57,940 nt of DNA from JAXGTO01 sp040774885 (GTDB taxonomy: Bacteria; Actinomycetota; Coriobacteriia; Coriobacteriales; Eggerthellaceae), in the NCBI GenBank assembly GCA_040774885.1, contig JAXGTO010000013.1, positions 1-57,940 of the forward strand, given 5' to 3'. The stretch's first letter is position 1; each line of letters begins with the position of its first letter. The position numbers and the translations under genes are program-made. Below are positions 40,112-49,360 of the stretch, piece after piece. Under the pieces are notes generated by a model. It was not told the DNA's origin. It did not search any database and saw nothing but the letters and a program-made list of their open reading frames with translations.

Positions 40112-40711
40112 TTATTCGGCAGGCGTGAACGTGTCGCGGTCGGGCGCAAAAGACTGCATGGCCTCGATGGTGCGCGAGAACAGGTCGTTGAGATCCCAAC
40201 CGAGCATCTCGGCCCCCTCGGTTATCACCTGGCGATCGCACCCTGCGGCAAAGCGCTTGTCCTTGAACTTCTTCTTGAGCGATTTGACCGTGAAGTCCAT
40301 CACGCTCTTCGAGGGCCTCATGATGACGGCAGCGCCGATGAGCCCCGTGAGCTCGTCGACAGCATAGAGCATCTTCTCCATCTGCAATTCGGGCTGGGGG
40401 CACTCGTCGTTGAGATCGGAATTATGCGACTGGATGGCATGCACCAGCTCTTCGGTGCCGCCCGCTTCGCGGATCATGCGCGCGCCTTCGATAGTATGCT
40501 CCTCGGCCGTGGGATACTCTTCCCAATCGACATCGTGGAGCAATCCGACGATACCCCAGAAGTCCTCGTTTTCCGGATCGATCTCACGCGCGAAATAGCG
40601 CATGGTTCCTTCGACGGTTTCGCCATGCTGCAAATGGAACTCGTCTTTGTTGTGGGCCTTCAAAAGCTCGAAGGCCTGATCGCGCGTCATACCTGCGTTC
40701 AATTCAGCCAT
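40112..40711 (-). CDS. HD-domain hydrolase
   Basis: 199 residues. HD-fold phosphohydrolase with an early His (LQHGETVEGTMRYFA), the HD pair in GIVGLLHDVDWEEYP, HAIQSHN and a final Asp region (LYAVDELTGLIGAAVIM). These are predicted metal-dependent phosphatases or nucleotidases. The substrate cannot be deduced. The protein is cytoplasmic and the gene is monocistronic or in the run with the next minus-strand genes. Confidence 0.88.
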   Translation of the reverse strand: MAELNAGMTRDQAFELLKAHNKDEFHLQHGETVEGTMRYFAREIDPENEDFWGIVGLLHDVDWEEYPTAEEHTIEGARMIREAGGTEELVHAIQSHNSDLNDECPQPELQMEKMLYAVDELTGLIGAAVIMRPSKSVMDFTVKSLKKKFKDKRFAAGCDRQVITEGAEMLGWDLNDLFSRTIEAMQSFAPDRDTFTPAE

Positions 40712-40780
40712 ATCGCATGCGTCCTTTCTGTCGCCGGCGACCGCCCTGCCGCCGTGCCTCGATACTGCGAAAAACCAGCC

Positions 40781-41653
40781 CTATAGGGAAAAACCCGTCA
40801 TCTGGAACACAAGGCCCCAGAAAATGCCGACAGCCAGCAACGCGGCCACGATAATGGCGCTTTGCTTGGCGTGGCGATTGGTGCGCAACAGCACCAGCAA
40901 GCCGATGCCGGCGGAAACCAGCAAGCCCGCCATCATAGCGCCGAATCCCAAAGTGCCATCAAGGTACAACTCCGTGATGATGACGCTGGCCCCGCAGTTG
41001 GGGATGAGTCCGACTATCGCGCTCGCCACCACTGAAAGCGCCGGCTGCGAAGATATGAACGCCGCGAATGCGTCTTCGCCCACCAGCTGGATAACGGCGG
41101 CCAAGGCAAAGGTGATGATGAAGATGAACAGCGTCACCTGGAGCGTATGGCGCAAAGCGCTCTTCAAGACGCCCTCGCCTTCATCGCATTTGCAATGGTC
41201 GCGCTCGCAGATATCGTGGATTTGAAGGCTCTCCTGATTTCGGCGTCCGCGACGCAGGCGCAGCACCGCATCGACGATGAACCCCGTGGCGATGCCGATG
41301 AGCACCTTTATTCCCACGATTCCGAACATGAGGGAAGGGTCAACCTGTTCCGCTATGAAAATGGGAAGCATCTCGTCGCTGGTGGAAAGGAATACGGCAA
41401 CGAGCGTTCCCACCGTGATGACGCGGCCGGCATACAAAGTAGAAGCCGCTGCAGAAAACCCGCATTGGGGAATGGCGCCTAGAAGGCCGCCCACCAAGGG
41501 ACCGGCCGATCCGGCACGACGGACCGCCTGCTCGGTGTGATCGCCCGCCTTGTGTTCCAACAACTCCATGAGCCAATACGTGACGAACAAAAACGGAACG
41601 AGTTTCACCGTGTCGATGACGGAATCGGAAAGTATGTCGAAAAGGGTGTCCAT
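40781..41653 (-). CDS. ArsP_2-like putative heavy-metal/manganese exporter permease
   Basis: 290 residues with several predicted helices. Two near-symmetric motifs, GGLLGAIPQCGFSAAASTLYAGR and VGLIPNCGASVIITELYLDG, each with Pro-x-Cys-Gly, mark the putative 10-TM metal-exporter family (ArsP_2). A central soluble loop carries a His/Cys cluster (HDICERDHCKCDEGEG) suited to metal binding. Direct evidence for the metal is lacking; arsenic, manganese and other metals have been proposed for relatives. No metalloregulator is adjacent. Confidence 0.83.
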   Translation of the reverse strand: MDTLFDILSDSVIDTVKLVPFLFVTYWLMELLEHKAGDHTEQAVRRAGSAGPLVGGLLGAIPQCGFSAAASTLYAGRVITVGTLVAVFLSTSDEMLPIFIAEQVDPSLMFGIVGIKVLIGIATGFIVDAVLRLRRGRRNQESLQIHDICERDHCKCDEGEGVLKSALRHTLQVTLFIFIITFALAAVIQLVGEDAFAAFISSQPALSVVASAIVGLIPNCGASVIITELYLDGTLGFGAMMAGLLVSAGIGLLVLLRTNRHAKQSAIIVAALLAVGIFWGLVFQMTGFSL

Positions 41654-41665
41654 GAGCCGCTTATT

Positions 41666-42517
41666 CTAGCACGTCACCTGGCCGCAACCGGCATCGGCGC
41701 GAAGCTGCCAAAACGCCACGGCCGACGCCGCTGCCACGTTAAGCGAATCGACGTTGTGGGCCATGGGAATGCGGACGGTCATATCGCACTGGGCGATGGT
41801 ATGCGGAGACAGTCCATCGCCTTCCGTGCCGAACACGAGCGCCAGCCGCTCTATGCTGTTGAGCTCGGGGTCGTCCAGCGAAACCGAATCGTCCTCCAAC
41901 GCGAAAGCCGCCGTCTTGAAGCCCGCGTCTCTCAAAAGAGACAAGCCTTGTTCGGGCCAGTCGGCCGCGCTTTCACCGATGCGCGTCCAGGGAATCTGAA
42001 ACACCGTCCCCATCGAAACACGCACGGCACGGCGATACAGAGGGTCGCAACAAGTCGGCGTCACCAAGATCGCATCCACGCCCAAGGCAGCCGCACTGCG
42101 AAAAAGCGCTCCCACATTGGTGTGATCGACTATCCCCTCAAGCACTGCAACCCGTCGGGCACCCTCGAGAACAGACGCCACGCTAGGCAAGGCGGGGCGC
42201 CTGAACGCGCACAGCACACCGCGCGTCAGATTGAACCCCGTGAGCTTTTCCAACTGGTCGGAGGGCCCGGTGTACACGGGGACATCGCCTGCCCGTGCAA
42301 TCAAGGGCGCCACTTCGGGCGAGTCGATCCAGTGGCCCTCCATCAAAAAGGACAGCGGCTCATAGCCCGCATCAAGGGCGCGGACGATTACTTTGGGAGA
42401 CTCCGCGATGAATATCCCCATCTGGGGCTCCAGCTTGTTGCGCAGCTGGGCCTCGGTAAGACGCGCGAATACGTCCACACGGGGATCATCGATGGTTGTG
42501 ATTTCTACAATGGGCAT
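41666..42517 (-). CDS. TrmH/SpoU-family RNA 2'-O-methyltransferase
   Basis: 283 residues with an N-terminal substrate-binding domain (QMGIFIAESPKVIVRALDAG) and a SpoU catalytic domain: DHTNVGALFRSAAALG, FGTEGDGLS and IPMAHNVDSLNVAAASAVAFW. It is a second SPOUT methyltransferase beside RlmB; the RNA target (23S or tRNA) is uncertain. It lies 12 bases upstream of the metal-permease gene and is separated from groEL by a terminator. Confidence 0.9.
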   Translation of the reverse strand: MPIVEITTIDDPRVDVFARLTEAQLRNKLEPQMGIFIAESPKVIVRALDAGYEPLSFLMEGHWIDSPEVAPLIARAGDVPVYTGPSDQLEKLTGFNLTRGVLCAFRRPALPSVASVLEGARRVAVLEGIVDHTNVGALFRSAAALGVDAILVTPTCCDPLYRRAVRVSMGTVFQIPWTRIGESAADWPEQGLSLLRDAGFKTAAFALEDDSVSLDDPELNSIERLALVFGTEGDGLSPHTIAQCDMTVRIPMAHNVDSLNVAAASAVAFWQLRADAGCGQVTC

Positions 42518-42540
42518 GCAGCCATCCTAGCAGAGAAGCA

Positions 42541-42564
42541 GAAGGGGCCCACTCGGGCCCCTTC
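42541..42564 (-). terminator. Terminator hairpin after groEL
   Basis: GAAGGGGCCC (42541-42550) pairs perfectly with GGGCCCCTTC (42555-42564) around ACTC. The minus-strand follow-on is TGCTTCTC, a modest T-tract. It lies 31 bases past the groEL stop. Confidence 0.75.
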
Positions 42565-42594
42565 CAAACAAACGCGGTTACAGAAAACCTGCGC

Positions 42595-44241
42595 CTACAT
42601 CATACCGCCCATGCCGCCGCCGCCCATCTGGGCCGCCGCTGCAGCAGCTGCCGCAGGATCGGGGTCCTTGGGGATCTCGTTGACGGTAGCTTCGGTGATC
42701 AGGATGAGGTTGGCCACGGAAGCAGCGGACTGCAGTGCCGTGCGAGTGACCTTGACGGGGTCGTTGACGCCCATCTTGATCATGTTGCCGTATTCACCGG
42801 TAGCCGAGTTCAGGCCTTCGCCCTTCTTCATGCCCTTGACGTGCTCCACGACGACGCTGCCTTCGAAGCCGGCATTCTGCGCGATGACGCGCATGGGGGC
42901 TTCCAGAGCCTTGCGGACAATCTGCACGCCCACTTCTTCATCGGCATCGGTGCACTTGATCTTGTCGAGCGCGGGAAGTGCGTCGACCAGGGCCACGCCG
43001 CCACCGGCGACGATGCCCTCTTCGACGGCTGCACGGGTTGCCTGCAGGGCGTCTTCGATGCGGCTCTTCTTTTCCTTGAGCTCGCTTTCGGTGGCAGCAC
43101 CCACCTTCAGGACGGCTACGCCGCCGGAAAGCTTGGCCAGGCGTTCTTGGAGCTTCTCGCGATCGAAGTCGGAATCGACGCGGGGCAGTTCGGCCTTGAT
43201 GACGCTGATGCGGTCATCAATGGCCTTCTTGTCGCCGGAGCCGTCGACGATAAGGGCGTTGTCCTTGTCGACCTTGACGGTCTTGGCATGGCCGAGCATT
43301 TCGATCTTGGCATCGGCCAGGGTCATGCCGAAGTCCTTGTCGACAACCTGAGCGCCGGTGACGATGGCGATGTCTTCCAGGATGCGCTTGCGGCGGTCGC
43401 CGAAGCCGGGGGCCTTGATTGCCACGCAGTTGAAGGTGCCGCGCAGCTTGTTGAGCAGGATGGTGCCGAGAGCTTCGCCTTCGACGTCTTCTGCCACGAT
43501 GAACAGCGGACGGCCGCTCTTCATGACTTCTTCAAGCAGCGGGACCATGTCCTGCACGTTGGAGATCTTGAGGTCGGTGACCAGGATGTAGGGGTCGTTG
43601 AGCACGGCCTCCATCTTTTCCATATCGGTGGCCATGTAGGGGCTGATGTAGCCGCGAGCGTACTGCATGCCCTTGACGACTTCCATGTCCAGACCGAACG
43701 TCTGGCTCTCTTCGACGGAGATGGCGCCGTCCTTGCCAACTTCGGACATGGCTTCGGCGATCTTGGTGCCGATTTCGGCATCGCCGGCGGAAATGGTGCC
43801 GACGTTGGCGATCTGCTCTTTGCCGGACACTTCGTGAGCGTCCTTCTTGATCTGGTCGACCACGGCGTTGACGGCCTTGTCGACACCACGGCGAATGCCC
43901 AGGGCATCAGCGCCGGCGGTCACGTTGCGCAGGCCCTCGGCCACGATGGCATCGGCCAGCAGCGTGGCGGTGGTGGTGCCGTCGCCAGCGACGTCGTTGG
44001 TCTTGACAGCGACCTCGCGCACCAGCTGGGCGCCCATGTTCTCAACGGGATCTTCGAGTTCGATTTCCTTGGCGACGGTTACGCCGTCGTTGGTGACGGT
44101 GGGGGCGCCGTAGCTCTTCTGCAAGGCGACGTAGCGACCCTTGGGGCCGAGCGTTACCTTGACGGCATTGGACAGCTTGTTGACGCCGGAGGCCAGAGCA
44201 CTGCGGGCGTCGCTTTCGAATTTGATATCTTTAGCGGCCAT
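42595..44241 (-). CDS. groEL: Chaperonin GroEL
   Basis: 548 residues of a complete group I chaperonin: LGPKGRYVALQKSYGAPTVTNDGVT, GDGTTTATLLADAIV with the ATPase Asp, GGGVALVDALPALD, and a C-terminal GGGGMGGMM tail. It lies 40 bases downstream of groES. A complete groES-groEL operon is present here, so this is probably a main copy; some actinobacteria carry a second groEL elsewhere. Confidence 0.98.
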   Translation of the reverse strand: MAAKDIKFESDARSALASGVNKLSNAVKVTLGPKGRYVALQKSYGAPTVTNDGVTVAKEIELEDPVENMGAQLVREVAVKTNDVAGDGTTTATLLADAIVAEGLRNVTAGADALGIRRGVDKAVNAVVDQIKKDAHEVSGKEQIANVGTISAGDAEIGTKIAEAMSEVGKDGAISVEESQTFGLDMEVVKGMQYARGYISPYMATDMEKMEAVLNDPYILVTDLKISNVQDMVPLLEEVMKSGRPLFIVAEDVEGEALGTILLNKLRGTFNCVAIKAPGFGDRRKRILEDIAIVTGAQVVDKDFGMTLADAKIEMLGHAKTVKVDKDNALIVDGSGDKKAIDDRISVIKAELPRVDSDFDREKLQERLAKLSGGVAVLKVGAATESELKEKKSRIEDALQATRAAVEEGIVAGGGVALVDALPALDKIKCTDADEEVGVQIVRKALEAPMRVIAQNAGFEGSVVVEHVKGMKKGEGLNSATGEYGNMIKMGVNDPVKVTRTALQSAASVANLILITEATVNEIPKDPDPAAAAAAAAQMGGGGMGGMM

Positions 44242-44281
44242 TGACGGTTCCTTTCAGATTGATGCCGGTACTGGATTGGTG

Positions 44282-44572
44282 TTATTTGCTGTAGACGGCG
44301 TACAGGTCGTCGGCGCGCATGATGAGCACGGGCTCGCCTTCGACTTCGATCTCGGTTCCGCCGAATTTGCCGTAAACCACGCGGTCGCCTTCTTTGACGG
44401 GCATGGGAAGCGTCTTGCCTTCGTCGGAGACCTTGCCGGCACCAACAGCCAAAACGATGCCGCTGGAAGGCTTTTCCTTGGCCTCGGTGGCCAGATACAG
44501 ACCGGCCGACGTGGTTTCGTTGGCCTCGTCCTGCTTGACGATGACGCGATCGCCCAAGGGTTTGAGATTCAT
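44282..44572 (-). CDS. groES: Co-chaperonin GroES
   Basis: 96 residues from the ATG at 44572: MNLKPLGDRVIVKQDEA, the mobile loop region (TTSAGLYLATEAKEKPSSG), and EGDRVVYGKFGGTEIEV near the C-terminus. Longer in-frame starts would translate through the promoter/CIRCE region and are excluded. Caps GroEL. Expressed from the promoter at 44691-44718 under HrcA-type control. Confidence 0.98.
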   Translation of the reverse strand: MNLKPLGDRVIVKQDEANETTSAGLYLATEAKEKPSSGIVLAVGAGKVSDEGKTLPMPVKEGDRVVYGKFGGTEIEVEGEPVLIMRADDLYAVYSK

Positions 44573-44652
44573 ATGCTCGTCCTTTCCTTGTCTTGCATCC
44601 CGACCGCTTGCGGCGGCCCGTTTCACTGTTTCACTCCCTAAGCGGGAGAGTG

Positions 44653-44679
44653 CTAGCACTCGATTGGGTTGAGTGCTAA
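44653..44679 (-). promoter_or_regulatory. CIRCE operator for HrcA
   Basis: TTAGCACTC (44679-44671 on the minus strand), nine bases, GAGTGCTAG (44661-44653). Only the last base departs from the perfect inverted consensus. It lies between the promoter and groES, so HrcA would repress groES-groEL until heat or misfolding stress. hrcA itself is not in the window. Confidence 0.95.
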
Positions 44680-44690
44680 GCAACGTTGCC

Positions 44691-44718
44691 ATAATAGCAC
44701 CCGGCCATCCGATGGCAA
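44691..44718 (-). promoter_or_regulatory. Sigma-A promoter of groES-groEL
   Basis: TTGCCA (44718-44713) with a 16-base spacer and TATTAT (44696-44691) on the minus strand, directly upstream of the CIRCE element. Confidence 0.75.
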
Positions 44719-44777
44719 GAGGGATAGTCGAAATGATTGGGAAGAGACCGAGACTCCACGTTCCCGTTGACGGGACG

Positions 44778-45584
44778 TTACTTTTGATCGGCGTCCTCGC
44801 CCGGTTTCACTAGGCCCGTTTCGTAGGCGATGATCACCAGCTGAGCGCGGTCGTGGGCGTTGAGCTTGGCCATGATGCGGGCTACATGCGTTTTGACCGT
44901 GGCCGGAGATATCACCAACTGCTCGGCGATGTCGTCGTTGCCCAACCCACGCGCCACCAGGCCCAATATCTCACGTTCACGATCGGTGAGCGCATGGAGC
45001 ACCTCGGCGCCGCCGTCGCTTCGCACATGGTCGGCCACGAACGCCTCGACCAAGCGACGCGTGATGGACGGCTGAATCAAGGCATCGCCGGATGAAACCA
45101 CCGCAATGGCATCGGCGATATCGTCGGGCTCGGAATCCTTCAGCATGAACCCGCTTGCGCCGGCAGCCAACGAATCGTAGACGTATTCATCGTCGTCGAA
45201 CGTGGTGAGCACCAGCACATGGATGGGAGCCAACGACTCATCGGCCATGATGCGGCGCGTGGCTTCGATGCCGTTTTCAAGCGGCATGCGGATGTCCATC
45301 AACACCACGTCGGGATGGGTTTCACGCGCCTGGTCGTACGCCTCGAGCCCATTCGATGCCTCCCCCACCACTTTGATGGAATCGTAGGAGGAAAGCAGCA
45401 GCCTGAACCCGCTGCGCACCAAGTCTTGATCATCAACGACCAAAACGCGCACTTGGGAAAGAGAAGCGCTGCGTTGTCCGTCAGCCTGGCGGACGGCTTC
45501 TTCGCTGCGACGGCGCAGCTCTTCTTGCACCTGACGGTAGCGATCATCGTACAGGTCGGTACCGCCGATCAATTCTTCAGGCAT
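44778..45584 (-). CDS. NarL/LuxR-family response regulator
   Basis: 268 residues. A receiver domain begins at RVLVVDDQDLVRSGF (acidic Asp51/Asp52) with the phosphorylatable Asp97 in VVLMDIRMP and the conserved Lys in GFMLKD. A C-terminal LuxR HTH follows (LTDREREILGLVARGLGNDDIAEQL, ISPATVKTHVARIMAKL). The first 44 residues are an extra charged helix not found in most NarL proteins. It overlaps the sensor kinase gene by 8 bases, so the two are translated together and are very likely partners. Confidence 0.93.
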   Translation of the reverse strand: MPEELIGGTDLYDDRYRQVQEELRRRSEEAVRQADGQRSASLSQVRVLVVDDQDLVRSGFRLLLSSYDSIKVVGEASNGLEAYDQARETHPDVVLMDIRMPLENGIEATRRIMADESLAPIHVLVLTTFDDDEYVYDSLAAGASGFMLKDSEPDDIADAIAVVSSGDALIQPSITRRLVEAFVADHVRSDGGAEVLHALTDREREILGLVARGLGNDDIAEQLVISPATVKTHVARIMAKLNAHDRAQLVIIAYETGLVKPGEDADQK

Positions 45585-46797
45585 GCTGTTCCCTTTCGGT
45601 CAGCGGAATGGACACTTCAACGGCAAAACCGCCCTGGGGCCTGCCGGCGGCCGAGAACGTCCCGCCCAGAACCTGGGACCGCTCGGACATTCCCTGGATG
45701 CCATGCCCTCCGTTATCGGAGCCTTCAGATCCGCACCCATCATCGATTACCGAAAGAAGCGCTTGGGATTCATCATTGCTCAGCCGCAGGGACAGATGGC
45801 TCGCATGCGCATGGCGCACCACATTGGTCACCGCTTCGCGCGCAATGCCGAACAAGGCGACGTCGGCATAGGCGGGCACTTGGTCTTTATGGTACGAGCT
45901 GCAATCGCATTCCACCGACAAGCCTGATTTACGTGCATATTCTACCAGGTCATCCATTCTATCGGTGCCGTTCGTGGGGTCGGTTTGGGCCGTTTCCTCA
46001 TTGCGCAGCACGCCGATCATGGCGCGGATTTCGTCCAACGCCGATTTGGATATGGACCGCACAGCGCGAATGGCTTCCTTGGCCTCTTGAGGGTCGCGAT
46101 CGATAAGACGCTCAGCAGCGGCGGCTTGAATGCTCACCGCCGACAGCGAATGGGCCGTTATGTCGTGGATTTCGCGAGCGATGCGCACGCGCTCGGCTTC
46201 AACGCGTTTGGCCGCTTCGTCTTCGCGCGAACGTTCGGCCGCCTGAGCGCGCGCATCGGCTTCTCGCAAGTAGCGGCGATAGGTGCGCAACGCGAACCCG
46301 GCCGAAGCCGCCAAAGCCGCATAAGCCAGATTCTGGATGCGCATGAACAGATCGACGCCTTCATTGCGGTCGCCCATGGGCATGAAAATAATGGCCAGGC
46401 ATACCACGCACGTGGCTGCGATGAACTCGTTTCGCGGGCGCTCTTCCGCAATGCTGAACAAGGCGATCAGGGGGCCGACCACCGAAAAGGACAACCCGCG
46501 CAGCGGCTCTTGCGCGGCAATGAACACCGCCAAAGTGAACGCGAGAACCGGCCAGGGGAACCGCCGGCGCAAAACCAGGGGCAACGTGGTGAGCGCCACC
46601 GTGAAATAGGCGGCGGGCTGAGGGGAGAGCGTGGCGACGCCCATCATGGACCGGAACGTGTCGTCGTGGAACACGATGGTCGATGACGACAGCGCCATCT
46701 GGGCGCAGGCGAACCCGAAAGCAAGCAGCGCCACGACGGTATCGATGACCCAGTCGCGCGACGTGAGCTTGGCATCGTTGATCAAGAAGTTTTTCAT
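45577..46797 (-). CDS. Sensor histidine kinase, HisKA_3 type
   Basis: 406 residues if the ATG at 46797 is used (the ATG at 46803 is equally possible; neither has a clear ribosome binding site). Four to six membrane helices at the N-terminus form a compact membrane sensor without a large loop. The HisKA_3 helix has the phospho-His211 in REIHDITAHSLSAVSIQAAA, and the ATPase has REAVTNVVRHAHASHL and DDGCGSEGSDNGGHGIQGMSER. It partners the overlapping response regulator. The gene is divergent from a Tat-exported FAD reductase, so that gene is a natural target. Confidence 0.9.
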   Translation of the reverse strand: MKNFLINDAKLTSRDWVIDTVVALLAFGFACAQMALSSSTIVFHDDTFRSMMGVATLSPQPAAYFTVALTTLPLVLRRRFPWPVLAFTLAVFIAAQEPLRGLSFSVVGPLIALFSIAEERPRNEFIAATCVVCLAIIFMPMGDRNEGVDLFMRIQNLAYAALAASAGFALRTYRRYLREADARAQAAERSREDEAAKRVEAERVRIAREIHDITAHSLSAVSIQAAAAERLIDRDPQEAKEAIRAVRSISKSALDEIRAMIGVLRNEETAQTDPTNGTDRMDDLVEYARKSGLSVECDCSSYHKDQVPAYADVALFGIAREAVTNVVRHAHASHLSLRLSNDESQALLSVIDDGCGSEGSDNGGHGIQGMSERSQVLGGTFSAAGRPQGGFAVEVSIPLTEREQHA

Positions 46798-46935
46798 GGG
46801 CATATGGTAGACCAGGCCATCACCGACCGCCATACCGCAATGGGAGTATTCACCCGTCCCGCCAAAAGCCGCTCACGCTATACTGGGCGCAGAATGAGAA
46901 AGAATAGCGCGAACGACGCGCAGAAAGGCGGGGAC

Positions 46936-48441
46936 ATGGCGGGGATGCAACGTCGGGCATTCATCAAGGCGGCCGCTACTGCCACGGTGCTGGCAGCCGG
47001 GGGTTCGCTTGCGCTGGGCTGCTCTTCCACCGAGACCACTGCCTCTTCGTCCGTCGCAGACACCAATGCTTCTCTGGCCGACAGCAACGACGTCTCATTC
47101 GACACCTCGGTTGACGTCCTCATCGTAGGAAGCGGCGCTGCGGGACTTGCGGCGGCCATGGATCCTTCCGAAGCAGGGCTGAGCGTGCTGGTGGCCGAAA
47201 AGAATTCGCTGCTTGGAGGCGAGAGCTTTTCGTCGATGGGCGTCCTGCGCGTTCTGGGGACGCAAATCCAAAAAGCGGCGGGCCATGACGAAAGCGCGGA
47301 CGACGTTTGGAACAAACGCAAGTCCGCCCTTGCCGACCAGGGAGTGACCGACACGGCGACGCTCTCGCTGCAAGAAGCCATCAGCAGATGCGCTGCGGAA
47401 TGGGTCGATCGGGCCATCACGCGCTATGGCTCGCAGATCATGGACCCTTCCGATTACCTTTCGACGGGCGTTGAGGAAAACATCCTCATCCCCAGCGCAG
47501 GCTTGGGCGACCTGACCAACGTGCTGGCTCCCATCCGAGACAAACTCGCCGAACAGGGCGTGACCTATCGCCTGGGCGTCGCTGCAGAAAACTTCATCTT
47601 GGATTCGACGGGCGCCGTCATCGGCTTGCGGCTGTTCGCGCCAGACACCTCCACGCACATCGACGTCAAAGCCCGTGCCGTGGTGCTGGCTGCCGGGGGC
47701 TTTTGCTGCAACCAGAAGCTCATGACCGACAACCTTCCCGGACAAGCTCCTATCGGATGCTGCACGTATCTTTCGGATGGCGCCGTGCTGCAGCTGTCCG
47801 AGCGGCTGAAAGCGGGCACCGCCGACCTGTCGCAAGAAGCGCACCTGGTGAGCGACATTCCCCAGGTAGGCGCATGGGGCTGCTTCGGACCGACCGTTGC
47901 CGTGGACATGCGCGGACGCCGCTTCGCGCGGGAAGACGAGCAGTTCGCCTTGGCAGACGGCTGCCGCGGACACGGGCTCGGATTCTGGTGGAGCATCTTC
48001 GACAACCAGCTTTCCCAGGGAACAGTGGCAAACAGCCTGGCAAAAACGTTTCAAAAGACCGCAATCGCCGACCGCCTGGTGGGCCCGTTCAATTCGTTGG
48101 AAGATTTGGCTGGAGCCATGGATATCGATTCTTCCACCCTCGCAAAGACCATGGAATCCTATGAATCGGGCGTCAAGTCGGGCAACGACGCCCAGGGTCG
48201 CACCCGCTTCCTCAAAACGCTTTCCGCTCCGTATTACGCCATCAAGCAATATCCCGTGCGATTCCGCACGCTGGGCGGGCTGAAAACCGATGCTTCGGCA
48301 CGGGTCCTCGACGGCAACGATATCGTGATCACCAACCTGTACGCCTGCGGATCGAACGCCGCCGGACGCTCAACCGGCATAGTGGACAACGCAGCCTATG
48401 GGCTGGTGGCCGGCAAGGCCATCGTGGATGCCTTGAAGTAG
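46936..48441 (+). CDS. Tat-exported FAD-binding reductase (flavocytochrome c/fumarate reductase-like)
   Basis: 501 residues from the ATG at 46936 with AAAGGCGGGG upstream. The signal has the twin-arginine QRRAFIKAA and a lipobox-like LALGC (25-29), so a Tat-exported lipoprotein is likely. The FAD motif is DVLIVGSGAAGLAAAM (60-75). In the C-terminal active-site block, the family usually reads HHTMGG, but here it is FRTLGGLKTD (443-452): the expected catalytic His is replaced. No heme-binding CxxCH is present. Substrate is therefore probably not fumarate. Divergent from the two-component pair. Confidence 0.87.
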   Translation: MAGMQRRAFIKAAATATVLAAGGSLALGCSSTETTASSSVADTNASLADSNDVSFDTSVDVLIVGSGAAGLAAAMDPSEAGLSVLVAEKNSLLGGESFSSMGVLRVLGTQIQKAAGHDESADDVWNKRKSALADQGVTDTATLSLQEAISRCAAEWVDRAITRYGSQIMDPSDYLSTGVEENILIPSAGLGDLTNVLAPIRDKLAEQGVTYRLGVAAENFILDSTGAVIGLRLFAPDTSTHIDVKARAVVLAAGGFCCNQKLMTDNLPGQAPIGCCTYLSDGAVLQLSERLKAGTADLSQEAHLVSDIPQVGAWGCFGPTVAVDMRGRRFAREDEQFALADGCRGHGLGFWWSIFDNQLSQGTVANSLAKTFQKTAIADRLVGPFNSLEDLAGAMDIDSSTLAKTMESYESGVKSGNDAQGRTRFLKTLSAPYYAIKQYPVRFRTLGGLKTDASARVLDGNDIVITNLYACGSNAAGRSTGIVDNAAYGLVAGKAIVDALK

Positions 48442-48460
48442 CGTGCAGCGTGCGCGCGAC

Positions 48461-49276
48461 TCAGTAGAAGCGCGCCGTGGGAAACGACGGCTCCATGGCA
48501 CGCTTGAAGGCATAACGCTTCGCACGCGCTTCGATCCGCGCTGCTTCTTCCGCGCTGCAACGGGGGCCTGCCACTTCCCGCGCGCTGCAGTTGTGCTCGA
48601 ACAGCCCGATGAGAACCTTGTCGAGCGCTTCGTAATCAATGCCCATGCTGGCTTCGTCTTGCTGGCCCGGCGCCAATTCGGCGCTCGGTGGTTTGGTGAA
48701 CACGTTTTCGGGTATGGGAATCGGATCGCCCCGACGCTCGGCGCATTCATTGCGCCAGCGGCCGACGGCATACACATCGGTTTTGTACAGACCGCCCAAC
48801 GGCGCGAAGGCACCGGCGGTATCGCCGTAAAGCGTGGAGTATCCCATCATCGCTTCGCTTTTGTTGCCCGTGTTGATCAGCATCCACCCGTATGCGTTGG
48901 AAAGCGCCATCAGGCACACCATGCGGCAACGCGCTTGGGTGTTTTCGCTGGCAAGGCCGCTCAATTCTCCCCCGCACGCTTTGGCGAGGGATTTTTCGAA
49001 GGCCTCGTAGGGCTCCAAAATGGAAATGACATCGGTGGTCAATCCCAGCGCTTTGGCCAATTCGGAAGCGTCGTCGAGGGAATGCTCCGTGGAATAGGGT
49101 CCCGGCAGCATGAAGCCGTGCACCCGGTCGGCGCCGAAGACATCTGCCGCCATAACGGCCACGACGCTTGAGTCGATACCGCCCGAAAGCCCGATCACCG
49201 CATCGGTGAAACCGGCACCATCGGCATATTCCTTCAGGGAATCACAGCAGATTCGATACATCTCATCGGCTTGCAT
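48461..49276 (-). CDS. nadE: NAD+ synthase, ammonia-dependent type
   Basis: 271 residues. The adenylating P-loop is GLSGGIDSS (29-37), with NTGNKSEAMMGYSTLYGD and PSAELAPGQQDEASMGIDYEALD typical of NadE. It lacks the N-terminal glutaminase domain of long NadE proteins, so it should use ammonia directly. The start at 49276 is at the normal family position. No partner gene is needed; it is adjacent to hypB by chance as far as I see. Confidence 0.95.
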   Translation of the reverse strand: MQADEMYRICCDSLKEYADGAGFTDAVIGLSGGIDSSVVAVMAADVFGADRVHGFMLPGPYSTEHSLDDASELAKALGLTTDVISILEPYEAFEKSLAKACGGELSGLASENTQARCRMVCLMALSNAYGWMLINTGNKSEAMMGYSTLYGDTAGAFAPLGGLYKTDVYAVGRWRNECAERRGDPIPIPENVFTKPPSAELAPGQQDEASMGIDYEALDKVLIGLFEHNCSAREVAGPRCSAEEAARIEARAKRYAFKRAMEPSFPTARFY

Positions 49277-49360
49277 GGCGTAGGCCTTTCTGTTGGAAAC
49301 CGTCGAACCCAGTATCGACAGAAAGTGTTTCGAGCGTATTGCCGCAGGGTAACGGCATCT

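Noticed and set aside
42841..44244. 467-codon plus-strand open frame opposite groEL
   Set aside because: Antisense of a highly conserved gene with strong codon bias; the translation shows no family features.
46804..46935. Longer N-terminus for the FAD reductase
   Set aside because: The twin-arginine motif and ribosome binding site fix the start at 46936; the longer form would bury the signal peptide.
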